64,000 bases of DNA. Origin: Actinopolyspora alba. Its GTDB lineage: Bacteria > Actinomycetota > Actinomycetes > Mycobacteriales > Pseudonocardiaceae. This document shows positions 35,623 through 44,295 of the stretch, in pieces. Every line of letters begins with the position of its first letter. The stretch's first letter is position 1. The position numbers and the translations under genes are program-made. The DNA lies in the NCBI RefSeq assembly GCF_900112765.1, contig NZ_FOMZ01000004.1:111446-175445 (forward strand), given 5' to 3'. The notes below the pieces were generated by a model. It had not been told where the DNA came from, did not search any database, and was given only the letters and a program-made list of their open reading frames with translations.

Positions 35623-36522
35623 ATGATGACCGACGTGCGTTTCGAGAGCAGCGGACTGCTGCTCGCGGGGCAGCTCTTCACCCCGGACACCTCGTCGTCG
35701 GAGCCTTCGCCCGCGATCGTGGTCGGGCACCAGACCACAGCGGTCAAGGAGCAGTCCGCGGCGTTGTACGCCCGGCGCCTGACCGAGCGAGGCTTCGTCG
35801 CGCTCACCTTCGACGCGGCGTACCAGGGCGAGAGCGAGGGCGAGCCACACGGACTGGAGGACCCGTTCCAGCGGGCCGAGGACTTCCGGGCGGCGGTGTC
35901 GTACCTGAGCACCTTCGCCGACGTCGATGCCGAGCGCATCGGTGTGCTGGGGATCTGCGGTTCGGGGGGCTACGCGCCGTACGCCGCGCAGACCGATCAC
36001 CGGATGAAGGCCGTTGCCACCGTCAGCGGTGCGGACGTGCCGAGCTTCTTCCGGGACGGTGATCCCGAGGGCTGGCGCGCGATGGTCGAGCAGGCGGGAC
36101 GGCTGCGCGGTGAGGAGGCCGCCGGCAAACCGGCGACGCTGGTGAGCGCGGTGCCGAACGAGGTGGACGACTCGACTCCGGCGCTGGTGCGGGAGTTCCA
36201 CGAGTACTACAGGACACCACGTGGTCGGCACCCCCGTTCCACCAACGAGTGGGTGGCGCGCAGCGCCGACGTGCTGGATCAGTACGACTCCTACGCCGAG
36301 GTCGGCAAGATCGCCCCACGACCCCTGTTGATGATCGCGGGCAGCGAGGCCGCGACCCTGCCGCACAGCAGGCGGGCGGTCGCCAACGCGGGGGAGACCG
36401 CCGAGCTTCACACCATCGAGGGCGCCGGACACGTCGACCTCTACGACAAGGACGAGCCCGTCGACGAGGCCGTGGCCAAGCTGACCGAGTTCTTCGGACG
36501 GCACCTAGCGGGAGCTCGTTGA
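35623..36522 (+). CDS. Alpha/beta hydrolase (dienelactone hydrolase-like)
   Basis: A 299-residue hydrolase. The nucleophile elbow is GICGSGGYA, with Ser as nucleophile; the catalytic His is in EGAGHVDLYD; an Asp is available near RPLLMIAG. The family covers esterases and related proteins without defined substrate. ATG 35623 has GGAG upstream; the frame is open further upstream but without a site. The 284-bp gap after the symporter shows no gene. A diverged element B follows the stop. Confidence 0.8.
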   Translation: MMTDVRFESSGLLLAGQLFTPDTSSSEPSPAIVVGHQTTAVKEQSAALYARRLTERGFVALTFDAAYQGESEGEPHGLEDPFQRAEDFRAAVSYLSTFADVDAERIGVLGICGSGGYAPYAAQTDHRMKAVATVSGADVPSFFRDGDPEGWRAMVEQAGRLRGEEAAGKPATLVSAVPNEVDDSTPALVREFHEYYRTPRGRHPRSTNEWVARSADVLDQYDSYAEVGKIAPRPLLMIAGSEAATLPHSRRAVANAGETAELHTIEGAGHVDLYDKDEPVDEAVAKLTEFFGRHLAGAR

Positions 36523-36535
36523 GTCGCCCGTCGCG

Positions 36536-36645
36536 GGTTCTCGCGGTGGAATCTCCCGTCTGTTCCCGTCCCGGGAGGTCCGACATCGAACAGCTCACCC
36601 GATGTCGGACCTTCCGCGCGAGAGCACGACGTGGGAGAACCATTA
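36536..36645 (+). repeat. Element B, diverged copy
   Basis: The inner stem is AGGTCCGACATCG (36576-36588) with a perfect complement CGATGTCGGACCT (36600-36612). It differs in sequence from other copies but stays fully paired. The outer arms are degenerate. It lies upstream of an XRE regulator gene. Confidence 0.65.
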
Positions 36646-36685
36646 CCAGCACGGACCGCGAGCGTGCCGGAGAGGAAGGTTCACC

Positions 36686-37564
36686 ATGAGCGGCAGGAAC
36701 ACCCGGCGCGGCGAACTGGGGGAGTTCCTCAAGGCACGGCGCGCCGAGCTGGGTCCGCACCAGGTGGGCCTGCCCGACACGGGCGCGGTCCGGCGGGTGC
36801 CGGGGCTGCGCCGCGAGGAGGTCGCCCAACTCGCGGCGATCAGCACCGACTACTACACCCGGCTGGAGCAGGGGCGTATCCCCGCCTCCGCCTCCGTGCT
36901 CGGTTCGCTGGCCAGTGTGCTGCGGCTGGACGACGACCAGCGTGACTACCTGAGCGAGTTGGCGGGCAAGGAGGCCGCGCGACCACGCCGCCGAACGCGG
37001 CAGCGGGTGCGGCCCTCGTTGCGGCGGGTGCTCGACGACCTGCGGTTCACCCCGGCCTTCGTGCTGGGCAGGAGCATGGACATCCTGGCCTGGAATCCCC
37101 TCGCGGCGGCTTTGGTGATCGACTTCGGGCAGCTGCCCGCCAACCACCGCAACTACGTCCGCCTGCTGTTCACCGACCCGGCGATGCGTCGGCTCTACGC
37201 GGACTGGGAGACCGTCGCGCACACGAGCGTCGCGCTGCTGCGCAGGGAAGCGGCCCGCTATCCGGACGACGCGCGGTTGGTGGAGCTGGTCGGTGAGCTG
37301 TCCGTGCGCGACACCGAGTTCCGGCGGTGGTGGGCCGCCCACCACGTCGCGAGTCAGCGGATCGGCACCAAGACGCTGCACCATCCGGTCGTCGGGGACC
37401 TCGACCTCGACTGGGACACGTTGACCTGTGCGACCGACCCCGACCAGCAGCTGGTCACCTGGACCGCGGAACCCGAGTCCCCCACCCACGAGCGACTGCG
37501 CATCCTCGCCTCCTGGGCCGCCGAGCACCGGCATTCGGCCGAGGAGCGAGGAGACCGGCCGTGA
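36686..37564 (+). CDS. XRE-family regulator with MmyB-like ligand domain
   Basis: A 292-residue regulator. HTH at about 8-80 (VPGLRREEVAQLAAISTDYYTRLEQGR) is the typical MmyB/PA3867-type motif; the C-terminal domain (about 105-280) is PAS-like and in relatives binds a fatty acid or other small ligand. ATG 36686 follows GAGGAAGG. It precedes an SDR gene by 82 nt in the same direction; such regulators commonly control an adjacent SDR oxidoreductase, so that is the probable target. Confidence 0.85.
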   Translation: MSGRNTRRGELGEFLKARRAELGPHQVGLPDTGAVRRVPGLRREEVAQLAAISTDYYTRLEQGRIPASASVLGSLASVLRLDDDQRDYLSELAGKEAARPRRRTRQRVRPSLRRVLDDLRFTPAFVLGRSMDILAWNPLAAALVIDFGQLPANHRNYVRLLFTDPAMRRLYADWETVAHTSVALLRREAARYPDDARLVELVGELSVRDTEFRRWWAAHHVASQRIGTKTLHHPVVGDLDLDWDTLTCATDPDQQLVTWTAEPESPTHERLRILASWAAEHRHSAEERGDRP

Positions 37565-37646
37565 CATCGAGGCGTGCCCTGCCCCCCGGGGCGTTCCCGG
37601 GAACGCGGGGCTGGTCGGCTCCTACCGGAGCGGGCAGTCTGACGCC

Positions 37647-38354
37647 ATGACGACGACACTGATCACCGGAGCGAACAAGGGGCTGGGGTTCGAGACCGCC
37701 CGTCGGTTGGTGGAGGCCGGGCACACCGTCTACCTCGGCAGCAGGGACGGGGAGCGCGGTCGGCTGGCCGCCGAGCGGTTGGGCGCCAGGTCGCTCGTCC
37801 TCGACGTCACCGATGACGAGTCCGTCGCGGCGGCGGCGAAGACCGTCGAGGCAGGCGGCGGGCTGGACGTGCTGGTCAACAACGCCGGGACCGAGGGGCG
37901 CACCCCGGAGGGAAACGTGGTCCCCGCCGCCGAGGCCACCGCCGACATGATGCGCGGGCTGTTCGAGACCAACGTGTTCGGCATCGTGCGGGTGACCAAC
38001 GCGTTCCTGCCATCGCTGCGCCGCTCCGCCGTCCCAGTGGTGGTCAACCTCAGCAGCGGACTGGCCTCCCTGGGGCGGATGACCACACCCGGCACACCGG
38101 CCCACGCGTATCCGGGCATCGCCTATCCCGCCTCGAAAGCCGCCGTCAACATGATCACCGTTCAGTACGCGAAGCAGTTGCCCGAGATGCGGATCAACGC
38201 GGTCGACCCCGGTTACACCGCGACCGAGCTGAACCACAACACGGGTACCCGGACCGTCGAGCAGGGTGCCGAGATCATCGTTCGCATGGCGCGGATCGGT
38301 ACTGACGGGCCGACCGGTGGCTACTTCGACGAGGCGGGTCCGCTGCCCTGGTGA
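37647..38354 (+). CDS. SDR-family NAD(P)-dependent oxidoreductase
   Basis: A 235-residue SDR. The cofactor motif TGANKGLG is at the N-terminus, NNAG is in the middle, Ser is in NLSSGLASL, and the active-site tyrosine and lysine are in YPASKAAVN. Carbonyl-reductase-like SDRs have this pattern. Neighbouring the MmyB-type regulator suggests inducible detoxification or aldehyde reduction. The ATG at 37647 gives the family length. Confidence 0.85.
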   Translation: MTTTLITGANKGLGFETARRLVEAGHTVYLGSRDGERGRLAAERLGARSLVLDVTDDESVAAAAKTVEAGGGLDVLVNNAGTEGRTPEGNVVPAAEATADMMRGLFETNVFGIVRVTNAFLPSLRRSAVPVVVNLSSGLASLGRMTTPGTPAHAYPGIAYPASKAAVNMITVQYAKQLPEMRINAVDPGYTATELNHNTGTRTVEQGAEIIVRMARIGTDGPTGGYFDEAGPLPW

Positions 38355-38401
38355 GGCCCGTCCCGTTATCGACGAGGCCGGCTGGCTGGCAGTATCGGGG
38401 T

Positions 38402-38755
38402 GTGACTACACCGATGCACGGCCACGTCCCCGAGGTGGCCCCCGAGGAACTGCCGACACAGCTGCCCGAGGGGGCGCTGCTGGACGTGCGGGAGAACGAC
38501 GAGTGGTCCGCCGGGCACGCCCCGGACGCGGTGCACATTCCGATGAACGAGATCCCGCAGCGGCTCGACGAGATTCCCGAGGCCGATCAGCTCTACGTGA
38601 TCTGCCGCTCGGGCGGGCGCTCATCCAAGGTCACCGCCTACCTGAACGCCAGCGGCTGGGACGCGGTCAACGTCCAGCGGGGGATGAACGGCTGGTCCGC
38701 TCTCGGTCGCCCGCTGGTGTCCGAGGAGCCGGATACGGAACCATACGTGCTGTGA
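38402..38755 (+). CDS. Single-domain rhodanese-like protein
   Basis: A 117-residue rhodanese domain with LLDVRENDEWSAGH and the active-site loop VICRSGGRSS, where Cys would carry the persulfide. It probably handles sulfane sulfur. GTG 38402 (before ACTACACCG) fits the family length. Its stop overlaps the next start as GTGA, so the DUF4328 gene is translationally coupled. Confidence 0.85.
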   Translation: MTTPMHGHVPEVAPEELPTQLPEGALLDVRENDEWSAGHAPDAVHIPMNEIPQRLDEIPEADQLYVICRSGGRSSKVTAYLNASGWDAVNVQRGMNGWSALGRPLVSEEPDTEPYVL

Positions 38756-39669
38756 GGAGCTACCCACCGGCATCCGGCCCACCGATGGAGTGGACGGCCA
38801 CCCCACCGGGAGGTCCCCGGCAGCCACGCCGACCGCACCGCAGGCGGCCCTACACCGGCCCGCCTTCCTACCCGGCACCGCCGCGTTGGGGTTTCCCGCC
38901 GCTGGCGTGGCGCTGGCCGCTGGCACTTCCCACGAACGGACGAGCCGATCCGGCCGAACGGGTCGCCTCGTTGTCCGTCACCACGGTCGCCACGCTCTGG
39001 ATCACGGCAGTGCTGGGCAGCGCCGCGGCGGCTGCCGAGTTCTGGCGCTACCTGCTGCTCGTGCGGAGCAAGAGCGGTGCGCTGGACGGGACGGTTCTGG
39101 CGGTCTCGGACGCGCTCGTGGCCACCGCGGGAATCATGACCTGGTTGTTCGGGGCGCTCGGGGGGATCTTCGGGGTGCTGTGGGCGCTGCGGGCCCGGGC
39201 CTACGCGCATCAGCGCGCCGAACTGCGCCCGGCGCGCCGGGACTGGCAGGTGGTGGCCGGATTCCTCGTTCCCGGGCTCAACCTGTTCGTGCCCGGATCG
39301 GCCCTCGCCGAGCTGGAGCACGCCACGCTGCGCGGAATCGGCGAGGCGGACGGACGTGGGCGTCCCGCACCGTCGCGGATCGTCAAGCTGTGGTGGGGCG
39401 GCTGGTGCCTGAGTCTGCTGCTGGGCTGGACCGCGCTGCTCTGGGGGCTGCGGGGCAGTGCGCAGGCGCTGGCCGACGGGGTGCTGCTGCACGCCGTCTC
39501 CGACCTGGCGCTGACCGGGGTGGCGGTGCTGTCGATACTGGTGGTCAGGCGGTTCAACCGGCTGTTGGTGCCGCCGGACCCGACGACCTCCCGGCCCATG
39601 CGGGTGCGGCGGGTGACCGGCGCCCCGGAACCCCCACGCGCTTCCAGACCGCCGCACGCGGTGCGCTGA
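38752..39669 (+). CDS. DUF4328-family membrane protein
   Basis: A 305-residue membrane protein with a Pro/Arg-rich N-terminus of about 60 residues and about 5-6 transmembrane helices. The motif RRDWQVVAGFLVPGLNLFVPG and the later SRIVKLWWGGWCL match the DUF4328 family of actinobacteria, whose function is unknown. GTG 38752 overlaps the rhodanese stop; ATG 38785 is an alternative start. Confidence 0.7.
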   Translation: MRSYPPASGPPMEWTATPPGGPRQPRRPHRRRPYTGPPSYPAPPRWGFPPLAWRWPLALPTNGRADPAERVASLSVTTVATLWITAVLGSAAAAAEFWRYLLLVRSKSGALDGTVLAVSDALVATAGIMTWLFGALGGIFGVLWALRARAYAHQRAELRPARRDWQVVAGFLVPGLNLFVPGSALAELEHATLRGIGEADGRGRPAPSRIVKLWWGGWCLSLLLGWTALLWGLRGSAQALADGVLLHAVSDLALTGVAVLSILVVRRFNRLLVPPDPTTSRPMRVRRVTGAPEPPRASRPPHAVR

Positions 39670-39811
39670 GTGGCTCTGCGCCCCTCCGCCCGCCGCGGCC
39701 TCCGGGACTCTCGCTGATGGGACGTATCGGTGCCGTGGTGCGGGAATCGGGGTGTGCCACAGTGCGTACCCGAGCACGGCAAGCCCAGACAAGCACTACC
39801 GGGAGACAGAC

Positions 39812-40774
39812 TTGAGCAAAAGCACCGAAGCACAACAGCGCCCCGACTCCGAGATACCGGTGGTCGGCCGCAGGCAGCCGTGTCCGTGCGGCTCCGGCAA
39901 ACGCTACAAGGCGTGCCACGGCGCCTCCGGTGGACAGAGCAAGATCAAGGTGACCAGGCCGTTCGAGGGCATCGCGGCCGAGTGCGAACTGGTCGCGCTG
40001 CGCGAGTTCGTGCCCTCGGCGACGGCGGTGCTGCCCCGCACCTCCGGGGAGCGCGAGATCGAACTGGCCACGGTGCTGCCGATGGCCGCGGCCGCCCTGG
40101 TGCGTACCGACGGCAAGGCGTTCGTCGGGCTGCAGGTGCAGACCAAATCCGGTGACATCAGCAGGGACCTGGCCCGCGCCGTGGAGTGGGCGGAGACCGC
40201 CGAGGCCGGTAACTCGCTGTCCGCGATCGGACCGGAGGACGCGCCGGAGGGCACGGTTCCCAACCGGCTGCAGGACCTGATGGACACCGAGGCGCAGCTG
40301 GACGTGCGGATACACGAGGACTTCTCGTGGTGGATGCCGGAAGGCGTGGAGGCCTCGGGGGAGGTCGCCATGTCGCTGGAACGGGCCAACGCCGCGATCA
40401 TGCCCACCCGCAAGCTGGAGACCGAGGGCGTGCACGCCGCCTACTGGGTGGACGCGACCGACCGTGCCCATCTGCGTTGGGTGCGTCCCGAACCCGAGGA
40501 GAAGCTGATCTCGGCGATGGCCCGGTTGTCGGCACGCGGTGAGCTGGCGCTGGACGAGGACAGCCGTTACGCGGGCTCGTTCCGGGCGCACGGCCTGTTG
40601 GTGCCGGTTTGGGACCTGGACCGCGAGAAGCACCACCGCGAGTGGGAGGAGCCCGCCGCCGCGCTGGGGCAGCGGTTGGACGAGGCGCTGGCCTCGCTGG
40701 ACGAGCAGGGCTTGGACGCGGCCGAGCGGCGTGCCCGGGACGGCCTTCGCGGGAGGCAGATCACCATTCGTTAG
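39812..40774 (+). CDS. DUF5926-family protein with SEC-C motif
   Basis: A 320-residue protein. The N-terminal SEC-C zinc motif is RRQPCPCGSGKRYKACHG at about 21-38. The rest is acidic and helical and matches DUF5926 actinobacterial proteins. SEC-C motifs bind zinc and often target SecB or ribosome-associated partners, but the role of this family is not known. The start is likely TTG 39812, with GGGAGA 5-8 nt upstream, since the open frame further up lacks a site. A full element B and two element A copies follow. Confidence 0.75.
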   Translation: MSKSTEAQQRPDSEIPVVGRRQPCPCGSGKRYKACHGASGGQSKIKVTRPFEGIAAECELVALREFVPSATAVLPRTSGEREIELATVLPMAAAALVRTDGKAFVGLQVQTKSGDISRDLARAVEWAETAEAGNSLSAIGPEDAPEGTVPNRLQDLMDTEAQLDVRIHEDFSWWMPEGVEASGEVAMSLERANAAIMPTRKLETEGVHAAYWVDATDRAHLRWVRPEPEEKLISAMARLSARGELALDEDSRYAGSFRAHGLLVPVWDLDREKHHREWEEPAAALGQRLDEALASLDEQGLDAAERRARDGLRGRQITIR

Positions 40775-40800
40775 TGCCGCCGGGGTGGCCCGGTTTGCTC

Positions 40801-40935
40801 GGGTGGTCGCTTGGCGGAACCTCGCGCACGGCTCTCGCTGCGGGGAGGCCCGACATCGAGTAGGCACCTACGTCACGTCGGGCCTTCCTCGCGAGAGCCG
40901 CACGCGAGAACCCGCGGCGGTGCCGGTGGCGAGGT
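40801..40935 (+). repeat. Element B, copy 3 (full)
   Basis: The best-preserved copy. Outer arms CTCGCGCACGGCTCTCGC (40821-40838) and GCGAGAGCCGCACGCGAG (40891-40908) pair at 16 of 18 positions. The inner stem is AGGCCCGAC (40846-40854) with GTCGGGCCT (40877-40885). It starts 27 nt after the DUF5926 stop. Confidence 0.8.
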
Positions 40936-41017
40936 GGGGATTCGGTGCCGCGGTGGGGCAGCACGGATGCCGACCGCGAGGGTGGTCGGAGTTCGACACC
41001 GCGCCGCTCGGGGCGTG

Positions 41018-41039
41018 GCGATTTCTCGCGAAATTGACG
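41018..41039 (+). repeat. Element A, copy 11
   Basis: Flanks are in plus orientation but the centre is ATTTCTCGCGAAAT, the reverse of the usual core. It forms a direct pair with copy 12. Confidence 0.8.
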
Positions 41040-41067
41040 CGCCGGTGGGGTGGTGAGACTGGGTCGG

Positions 41068-41091
41068 CGTCGATTTCTCGCGAAATCGTCG
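41068..41091 (+). repeat. Element A, copy 12
   Basis: CGTCGATTTC and GAAATCGTCG arms around TCGC, just past the ferritin 3' end in the convergent gap 40775-41111. Confidence 0.8.
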
Positions 41092-41111
41092 GGCCGCCGC
41101 GCCATGGGATC

Positions 41112-41672
41112 TCAGACGGCGCCGCCTGCTGCCTCGGGTGCGGAAGGGTCCTCCCCGTCGTCGCCCACCTGCTCCCGGGCGAGGAAGTTCTCCACCTCGA
41201 AGAGGTTGCCGTTCGCGCGGTCGACCACGGTCAGCAGGGTGGACATCTGCGAGACCTCCTCGACCTGCTCCTTGAGGAACCACTGCATGAACTGCTCGCC
41301 GATGTAGTCGTCCTCGGCGCGCGCGGTCCTGGCCAGCATCTCGATCTCGCGGGTGACCTCGCGTTCCTGCTCCAGCGCCAGGGCCACGAGTTCCCGCGCC
41401 TCGTTGAACTCGTTGCGCACCTCGTCGACCGCCGGAATGTGCGCGGAAATGTCGTTGTCCATCAGGAACCGCACGATCATCATGCCGTGATTGCGCTCTT
41501 CCAGCGCCTGCTTGTAGAAGTGCGCGGCGAGGCGGGGAAGATCGGATTTGTCGAACCACACGGCGAGCGCGATGTACTGCTGTGAGGCATTGAACTCGCT
41601 GCGCACCTGCTTTTGCAGCAGCTCGTGGAACTTGGATTCGTGTTCTTCCGGTTTGGCTGCCTTCAAAGTCAT
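41112..41672 (-). CDS. Ferritin (BfrB-like)
   Basis: A 186-residue non-haem ferritin. Ferroxidase ligands are visible in the helical pattern RSEFNASQQYIALA, KQALEERNHGM (Glu/His) and FLKEQVEEVSQM. It should store iron as the 24-mer ferric mineral. The C-terminus has an acidic tail. It is monocistronic, with a 190-bp upstream region full of GAGG repeats that could be iron-regulator sites. Confidence 0.92.
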   Translation of the reverse strand: MTLKAAKPEEHESKFHELLQKQVRSEFNASQQYIALAVWFDKSDLPRLAAHFYKQALEERNHGMMIVRFLMDNDISAHIPAVDEVRNEFNEARELVALALEQEREVTREIEMLARTARAEDDYIGEQFMQWFLKEQVEEVSQMSTLLTVVDRANGNLFEVENFLAREQVGDDGEDPSAPEAAGGAV

Positions 41673-41714
41673 ACCACGAATGTACGCCTTTTGATTCGTG
41701 GCGTTTTTATCAGG

Positions 41715-41781
41715 GTTTCCTCAAAGAAGTTTGGCTTTCCTCAAATAAGTGAGCCTCAGCGAATTGAGGTTAACCTCAGCG
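41715..41781 (-). promoter_or_regulatory. Candidate iron-regulator (DtxR/IdeR-like) sites upstream of ferritin
   Basis: The region contains the perfect palindrome TGAGGTTAACCTCA (41765-41778), the minus-strand segment GAGGCTCACTTA, which resembles the AGGCTCACCTAA half of DtxR-family iron boxes, and two direct repeats TTTGAGGAAA. In Mycobacterium, IdeR activates bfrB through several sites; here this is inferred from motif likeness only. Confidence 0.4.
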
Positions 41782-41866
41782 AAGTGACCCGTATCGTCCG
41801 AAGTCGTGCCGCCCCGAGTCTCGCACGGAAAATTCACCGCCCCGGGCGCCCCCTGGTCGGTAGTCG

Positions 41867-43351
41867 TCACGAGAGCCACCCCCTGCCGAGCAGCTCGGCG
41901 TGGAACGCCTCGTAGCTCTCGGCGAGCCGTGCCACCTCACCGGGCACCGGTTCCACCGACTCCGCCTCCGGTGTCATGGCCGCGGCGGCGGTCCCCAGAT
42001 CGGGGTGGACCGTGCCACAGGCCGCGAGCAGTGCCGCTCCCAGCGGCGTACCGGCCCGGGGAACCCGCAGCACCGGTTCACCGAGCACCGATGCGCGGAT
42101 CCGGCACCAGGTGAGGCTGCGGGCACCTCCCCCGGCGGTGCGGACCGGTCCGGTCACGGGTGCGCCGAGCGAGCCGAGCCGTCGCAGCGCCAGTTTCTCG
42201 CAGAACGCCACGCCCTCGAGTCGTGCGCGGTGCAGCTCCACGCGGTCGGCGGGCTCGCCCGACAGGAAACCGCGTGCCCGCTCGTCGGAGAACGGGAAAC
42301 GTTCCCCCTGCCTGCGCAGCGGGTAGCACAGCACCCCGGCGGGGCCACGTGCCGCGGCCGCGCGGTCCAGCTCGGCCAGCTCGTCGGTCACGTCGGCCAG
42401 GGCCTCACCGCCGGTGTTCGACGCCCCTCCCGGCAGCCAGCCGCCCTCGGGGTGCCGGTGGCTGTAGACCACACCGGTCGGGTCGTGCACCAGTTCCGCC
42501 GAGACGGCCTTGAGCACCAGGGTGGTCCCGATGACCGTGACCACCCGCCCGGTGTCCACCGCCCCCGCGGCGAGCTGCCCGGCACAGCCGTCCGTCATCC
42601 CGGAGCGCACCTCGCAGCCGACCGGCAGCCCGGTCTCGGACGCGGCCTCGCGGGAGATCGTCCCCAGCGGTCGTGCGGGCGCCACCACCTCGGGCAGCCG
42701 CGCCGCGTCCACACCCACCGAGTCCAGCGCCTCGTGCACCCACTGTCGGCGCAGCGGATCGTAGCCGCTCTTGAGCGCGTGGCTGCTGTCGGTGGGCACC
42801 GGATGCCCCACCAGCCGTTCGGCCATCAGGTCCGGGGTGTGCAGCAGCCTGGCCCCGGGGGCCTCGGTGCGTTCCGCAAGCAGCGCCAGGTGCGCCAGGC
42901 CCGAGGTGGCCGAGGGAGTGATCCCGATGTCGTCCCACCGCCCCGCTCCGGCACGCCGGGCCAGCGCGGCGTGCTCGGCGCCGCGGCGGTCGTCGTACAT
43001 GATCGCCGGTGCCACCGGCTCCGCCGCGCTGTTCACGGCCGTGACGGTGCCCGAGGTGGCGCAGACGGCCAGCGCCGTGATCGCGCGGCTCCGGTCGCCG
43101 AGTTCGGCGGTGCAGCGGGCCAGCGCGTCGCGCACGGCGGGCCACCAGCTCCGCGCGTCCTGTTCGGAGGAACCGTCGGCACCGTGCACCGGCCGTGGCA
43201 GGGCGGTGGCCGCTGTCGCCGCGAGCTCGCCACCGGCGTCGCGTACCTCGACGCGCACCTCGGCCGTGGCGATGTCCACGCCCGCCACCAGCGGTTCGGT
43301 GCCTCCGGTGTGTCGTACTGCCGTTTCGGTGCTCAAGGTGGGGTCCTTCAC
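41867..43351 (-). CDS. FGGY-family carbohydrate kinase
   Basis: A 494-residue sugar kinase. VAGVDIATAEVRVEV is the N-terminal phosphate loop; GMTDGCAGQLAAGAV contains the catalytic Asp; TAGGGARSLTWCRI is the C-terminal ATP-binding segment. Its start overlaps the stop of the upstream HAD gene (GTGA), so they are co-translated. Substrate is unknown: gluconate, xylulose or a polyol are typical. It is the distal gene of the leftward arm of the locus, whose first gene is a polyol permease. Confidence 0.85.
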   Translation of the reverse strand: MKDPTLSTETAVRHTGGTEPLVAGVDIATAEVRVEVRDAGGELAATAATALPRPVHGADGSSEQDARSWWPAVRDALARCTAELGDRSRAITALAVCATSGTVTAVNSAAEPVAPAIMYDDRRGAEHAALARRAGAGRWDDIGITPSATSGLAHLALLAERTEAPGARLLHTPDLMAERLVGHPVPTDSSHALKSGYDPLRRQWVHEALDSVGVDAARLPEVVAPARPLGTISREAASETGLPVGCEVRSGMTDGCAGQLAAGAVDTGRVVTVIGTTLVLKAVSAELVHDPTGVVYSHRHPEGGWLPGGASNTGGEALADVTDELAELDRAAAARGPAGVLCYPLRRQGERFPFSDERARGFLSGEPADRVELHRARLEGVAFCEKLALRRLGSLGAPVTGPVRTAGGGARSLTWCRIRASVLGEPVLRVPRAGTPLGAALLAACGTVHPDLGTAAAAMTPEAESVEPVPGEVARLAESYEAFHAELLGRGWLS

Positions 43352-44037
43352 AGCCGTTCCAGTGCCGCCGGTAGCTCGTCGAGTGAGCGGATCACGGCGT
43401 CCGGTTCGGCCAGCTGTTCCGAGGTCGGGTGGGGAGGGGCCTCACCGCGCGTGATCCACACGCTGCGCAGTCCGACCCGTTTCGCGCCGCGCACGTCGGT
43501 GTCCAGCCGGTTGCCGACGTGCACGGTTTCGGCGGCGGAGACACCGGCGCGGTCCATGGCGTACCGGAAGATCGCCGGGTCGGGCTTCTCCGCGCCCACT
43601 GTCTCCGAGATCGCCCAGACGTCGATGTGCTCGGCGATGCCGTCGCGGCGCAGTGCCTCCACCACCAGCTCTCGCTGGTTGGCCACCACGGCCAGTCGGT
43701 ACGTCCTGGCGAGCGCGCGCACGGTGGGCAGCACTTCCGGGTAGAGGGCGCTCGGGGGGTATTCCCAGTAGCTCTCGGCCAGATCGGACAGTCGTTTCCG
43801 GTCGTCCGGGGTGAGGAAGTGCTCCGCGATCGCGGTGCGCAGCGATCCCGCCTGGCGCTGTCGTTGTTCGTCGTAGACCCGCTGGAACGTCTCGCGGTCG
43901 ATCTCGGCTCCGGCGAGTTCGCGGGTGGCCCGCAGCAGCGCGTCGCGGTAGACCGCGTCGTCGTAGATCGGCCCGCCGACGTCGAGCAGTACCAGTTCGG
44001 TGGGGGCGGGCCGTTGGTTGTTCGCTTCGCTGGTCAT
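43348..44037 (-). CDS. HAD-family hydrolase
   Basis: A 229-residue HAD protein. Motif I is DVGGPIYDD, where the nucleophile Asp is kept but the second Asp is replaced by Gly, as in some HAD-IA phosphatases. Motif II is VVANQ, motif III includes GAEKPDPAIF and motif IV is HVGNRLDTD. The cap domain is helical. It could dephosphorylate a sugar phosphate or a by-product of the adjacent kinase. ATG 44037 is the preferred start. Confidence 0.8.
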   Translation of the reverse strand: MTSEANNQRPAPTELVLLDVGGPIYDDAVYRDALLRATRELAGAEIDRETFQRVYDEQRQRQAGSLRTAIAEHFLTPDDRKRLSDLAESYWEYPPSALYPEVLPTVRALARTYRLAVVANQRELVVEALRRDGIAEHIDVWAISETVGAEKPDPAIFRYAMDRAGVSAAETVHVGNRLDTDVRGAKRVGLRSVWITRGEAPPHPTSEQLAEPDAVIRSLDELPAALERL

Positions 44038-44134
44038 CGGCTCTCGTCGCGTGTTCGGGACCGTGTTGGTCGGGACGGTGTGTCGGTCACCAGGATCGCG
44101 CATCGGCCCTCGATCCCGGTGTGCCGAGCCGAGC

Positions 44135-44219
44135 GGCGCGTGTGGCGGGGTGCCACACGCGCCGTCTCCAGGGGGCGGGGCGTTCGGAGGTGCTTGCCCG
44201 TGACCGTTCCGAACGCCCC
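44135..44219 (-). terminator. Tandem strong hairpins after the permease gene
   Basis: Two perfect 12-bp stems: GGCGCGTGTGGC with GCCACACGCGCC (44135-44163), and GGGGCGTTCGGA with TCCGAACGCCCC (44177-44219). They lie between the permease stop and the HAD gene. No T-run is present, so they may terminate, attenuate or stabilise transcripts. The first has only a 5-nt loop. Confidence 0.55.
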
Positions 44220-44295
44220 TGACGCCACGCGGCGTCGACTGCTCACCCGGTTCGGTGCGAGCACCTCCCCGAGCGGTGGAGCGGGGCCTGCCCGG

